A DNA stretch of 64,000 nt from CAYRTD01 sp964528675 (GTDB lineage Bacteria; Bacteroidota; Bacteroidia; Bacteroidales; GCA-2748055). The notes under the pieces are model-generated. The model was not told where the DNA came from, searched no databases, and was given only the letters and a program-made list of their open reading frames with translations. Below are positions 63,001 through 64,000 of this stretch, piece by piece. Numbering within the stretch: the stretch's first letter is position 1; the number at the start of each line of letters is the position of its first letter. A program made the translations under genes and the position numbers. The stretch spans positions 1-64,000 of the forward strand of contig CAZGTU010000002.1 in NCBI GenBank assembly GCA_964528675.1, in the 5' to 3' direction.

Positions 63001-64000
63001 ACAGGAACAATTGCCGGATTGGAATATGGTGCCACCATAGAAGAAGTTCTAAGTAATATTGATAAGCCGGCTGGTGCCAAATTATATGTAGTTAATGCGG
63101 CTGATGAACTTGTTCCGATGCAGGTTATGAATTATGATACTATCATGGTGCCAACACAGGTAGATCACAATATATTCTTTGAAGTAATAGCAGAAGATAT
63201 GCAAACTGTGATAAAATACCATTTGGTCCCTGATGTTTCACCTTCAGATGCTCACTTGTATTCCAATGTATTTGAGGTTGATCAGGAAGTGAATCTGATA
63301 ACTTATGTGCCTGATGGTATAAGGGTTCCTGCATTCCTTTCTCATGTATGGATAAGTGAAGGAGCATCAGTTAAGGTAATAGATAAAATGGGCATTGAAA
63401 GAGAAATCGGACCGGTCAAATTTGATGATGAAGTAGTGGTTACTTCTGAAGATGGTTCTACTGTAAATGTATATTACCTCCAGTTTCTCGAAGAAATCGA
63501 AGGTATGCATGCTTATGTATTGTCAAATGCATTTTCTGTAGACGAGGAAGAGAAGGCAATTTACGGGCTCCCGGAAACCATCAATATGGTTGTGTTCATG
63601 AACTCTATTACCCCTGCAAAATATGCAACAGTTAGGGTAATTGATGAAAATGGTAATGAAGTTACAACCAATGAAATTGAAGCAGGACAACATAAATTAG
63701 AAGTCACTTCAGGGAATGGATTGAAGGTTGTTACTTATGATCTGTTGATATCACTTCCTTATACTATTACATTCACTGTAACTGACGGTACAGATCCTAT
63801 TGAAGGAGCAACTATTAATGTAGCAGGTCAGACACTTACTACCGATGCATCTGGAACGGCAAGTATATCGTTGCCCAATGGAGCTTACGATTATACTGCA
63901 CACAAAGATGATTTTGCCGGGTCTGGTACAGTGACTATCTCTGATGCAGATTTGGGTGAAGATATCGTTGTTAATCAGGCAACTTATATCCTGGCATTGC
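60079..64000 (+). CDS. very large secreted multidomain protein, 3' end outside window
   Basis: From ATG 60079 the frame stays open through 64000 (1307 complete codons) and continues past the window. The signal peptide is KKKQLLISGLLILLLQLSVN then PLLKAQ. Two lamin-tail-like domains can be recognised (IVSEVFLGIHAGYSFAEFAN and AHYFFEIAHAGNQPLDLSNY). A cadherin-like beta-sandwich lies between them (LASITWPDVPKAT, VPYGINTVPALVV, ITVTAEEDSISNTYEILFE). After about residue 950 come at least three related modules of roughly 100-110 residues (SSDALLSSDVYTIEVSDNTG, SDAHLYSNVFEVDQEVNLIT, MHAYVLSNAFSVDEEEKAIY). A carboxypeptidase-regulatory-like fold starts near 1235 (VTDGTDPIEGATINVAGQTL). It is probably surface-exposed and adhesive or structural; a C-terminal sorting signal would lie outside the window. 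Confidence 0.85.
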   Translation, partial: MKKKQLLISGLLILLLQLSVNPLLKAQTPDTINNLIVSEVFLGIHAGYSFAEFANAGDDTLDLMHFEVGSSNYESASTPYHDAVTRSWGPSWIILGEWLPDSKRYLAPGETVVLANANPSPGWCGNLEYRVYGNTDLVDIADLVFWSGDDTICGIEETPARPVYHWGGWTCQYVEYHSEGDSTVVDAVHNPINPDGTLDRYVNDVAGVENATASHILVRKGSVKEGNLDWEDARGTSLEDSEWMPIPLPLGYESDPWIKMYTTLGHFGEAHVDQESFSSDVVTIDYNNQVLTVPWGIYGDSLIHEFDLGGGLAWQYMLSGDREDSLHRLARTGDTLLMMATGNTLEQVPFRVEVAEPEPDMALVFPVNTPGSGTAVRWSSPFVVTEDEPEMDSITGPFMVESPARLRLRNPIPFATRVDTLFKYLEKAPKASWEIVWVDGNERADLKRGDILRVTAENGTAVKEYYLAVDTIPSLSTNANLASITWPDVPKATMEDPAWKHDTIPGFAPDQFDYKLKVPYGINTVPALVVKTQSLNATVEIDRAKTLNGPAEDRTTIITVTAEEDSISNTYEILFEKELLPQNVQPFSPEPFFSQMVFWQFQAHYFFEIAHAGNQPLDLSNYVIATGLGGQTPSDVIQSGLSTDLVDYEDRYRKFIPGYQYEKLEYWQLEPGNIIKDFNIDPIVQPNDVFLMGQFIMHRLSWGPPRYEACDIKWNNTDTWPEIWTEDERASSDGNVFSNVRDMNHPILLLKIQNDSIKRGTKPIGDPADFKVVDVFGGYSGNPWVANTDTINASGGNTSGWGLIRKPDVYEGNPVPEGSFGPTDEQSEWISKSRESLQDEFGGWMSQVEVSTGVGYHNYEPVTIYQSTVSSYNYIVSEGYQTPQLIRGVVTGTSANDFLGNLIKADQGQELTVISGNDGSEVAGAAQLANADTLEVISADGENITKYVINVSDEGLSSDALLSSDVYTIEVSDNTGTIAGLEYGATIEEVLSNIDKPAGAKLYVVNAADELVPMQVMNYDTIMVPTQVDHNIFFEVIAEDMQTVIKYHLVPDVSPSDAHLYSNVFEVDQEVNLITYVPDGIRVPAFLSHVWISEGASVKVIDKMGIEREIGPVKFDDEVVVTSEDGSTVNVYYLQFLEEIEGMHAYVLSNAFSVDEEEKAIYGLPETINMVVFMNSITPAKYATVRVIDENGNEVTTNEIEAGQHKLEVTSGNGLKVVTYDLLISLPYTITFTVTDGTDPIEGATINVAGQTLTTDASGTASISLPNGAYDYTAHKDDFAGSGTVTISDADLGEDIVVNQATYILAL

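Noticed and set aside
1..64000. tRNA, rRNA, prophage or complete insertion sequence
   Set aside because: I looked for T-loop-like GTTCGA sequences, rRNA-like stretches, integrases and transposases and found none that can be supported.

Overview
The window is a chromosomal segment of an anaerobic Bacteroidota bacterium, most likely of the order Bacteroidales/Marinilabiliales. The evidence is the gene set (2-oxoglutarate:ferredoxin oxidoreductase, pyrophosphate-type phosphofructokinases, futalosine-pathway MqnB, tandem rhomboids beside MutL, bS16 with a long tail), promoters of the Bacteroidota TTTG / TAnnTTTG type, and the scarcity of Shine-Dalgarno sequences before starts. Nearly all genes are ordinary chromosomal genes. 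I see no tRNA, rRNA, CRISPR array, prophage or complete insertion sequence.

Layout. 1-1738: decayed or orphan 3' tips of Rhs (YD-repeat) proteins, one with an HExxH motif, plus a small exported partner. 1752-2099: orphan PIN-domain toxin-like gene. 2195-3281: prfB with its programmed +1 frameshift. 3288-6016: efflux adaptor and TolC-like outer-membrane protein. 6421-7910: rpsP-rimM. 7907-9265: a thioesterase and a DUF2807 protein. 9300-11805: dapD, a glycosyltransferase and a tsaC interrupted by an amber codon. 11889-15125: fur/zur-yidD-znuACB. 15323-18233: two PPi-type phosphofructokinases. 18241-22826: SPOR lipoprotein, PyrD-like protein, DUF434 protein, redoxin and an exported protein. 22838-27756: operon of a small membrane protein, mutL, two rhomboids and an EEP-family phosphatase/nuclease. 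28014-30629: gmhA, a lipoprotein and a three-domain rhodanese. 30865-42092: korAB, two giant receiver/ATP-grasp proteins, gdhA. 42225-47557: threonine operon. 47699-50560: fabD, folE, queD, mqnB. 51029-51994: hldD. 52147-56533: DUF1858 protein, betaine-binding lipoprotein, universal stress protein, BCCT transporter, Mth938-like protein. 56833-59876: a ferredoxin-fused aldo/keto reductase and a GH-A lipoprotein. 60079-64000: a very large secreted multidomain protein that runs off the window.

How the genes fit together. KorAB, the two PEP-synthase-like proteins and glutamate dehydrogenase form one co-oriented block around the 2-oxoglutarate node. The two large proteins join a pseudo-receiver and an intact receiver to a PEP-synthase-type ATP-grasp domain but lack the phosphohistidine and PEP-binding domains. 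They are the best candidate here for an undescribed signalling or metabolic-control system. The thr genes make threonine from aspartate. The fur-znu cluster handles zinc, and a perfect palindrome overlaps its own promoter. The BCCT/USP/betaine-binding trio is an osmoprotection unit that lacks ABC components.

Mobile DNA is limited to small non-coding elements. The clearest are two copies of a 74/102-bp MITE-like element (21003-21076 and 51993-52094) with matching termini and different perfect 4-bp target duplications. The second copy supplies the stop codon of hldD.
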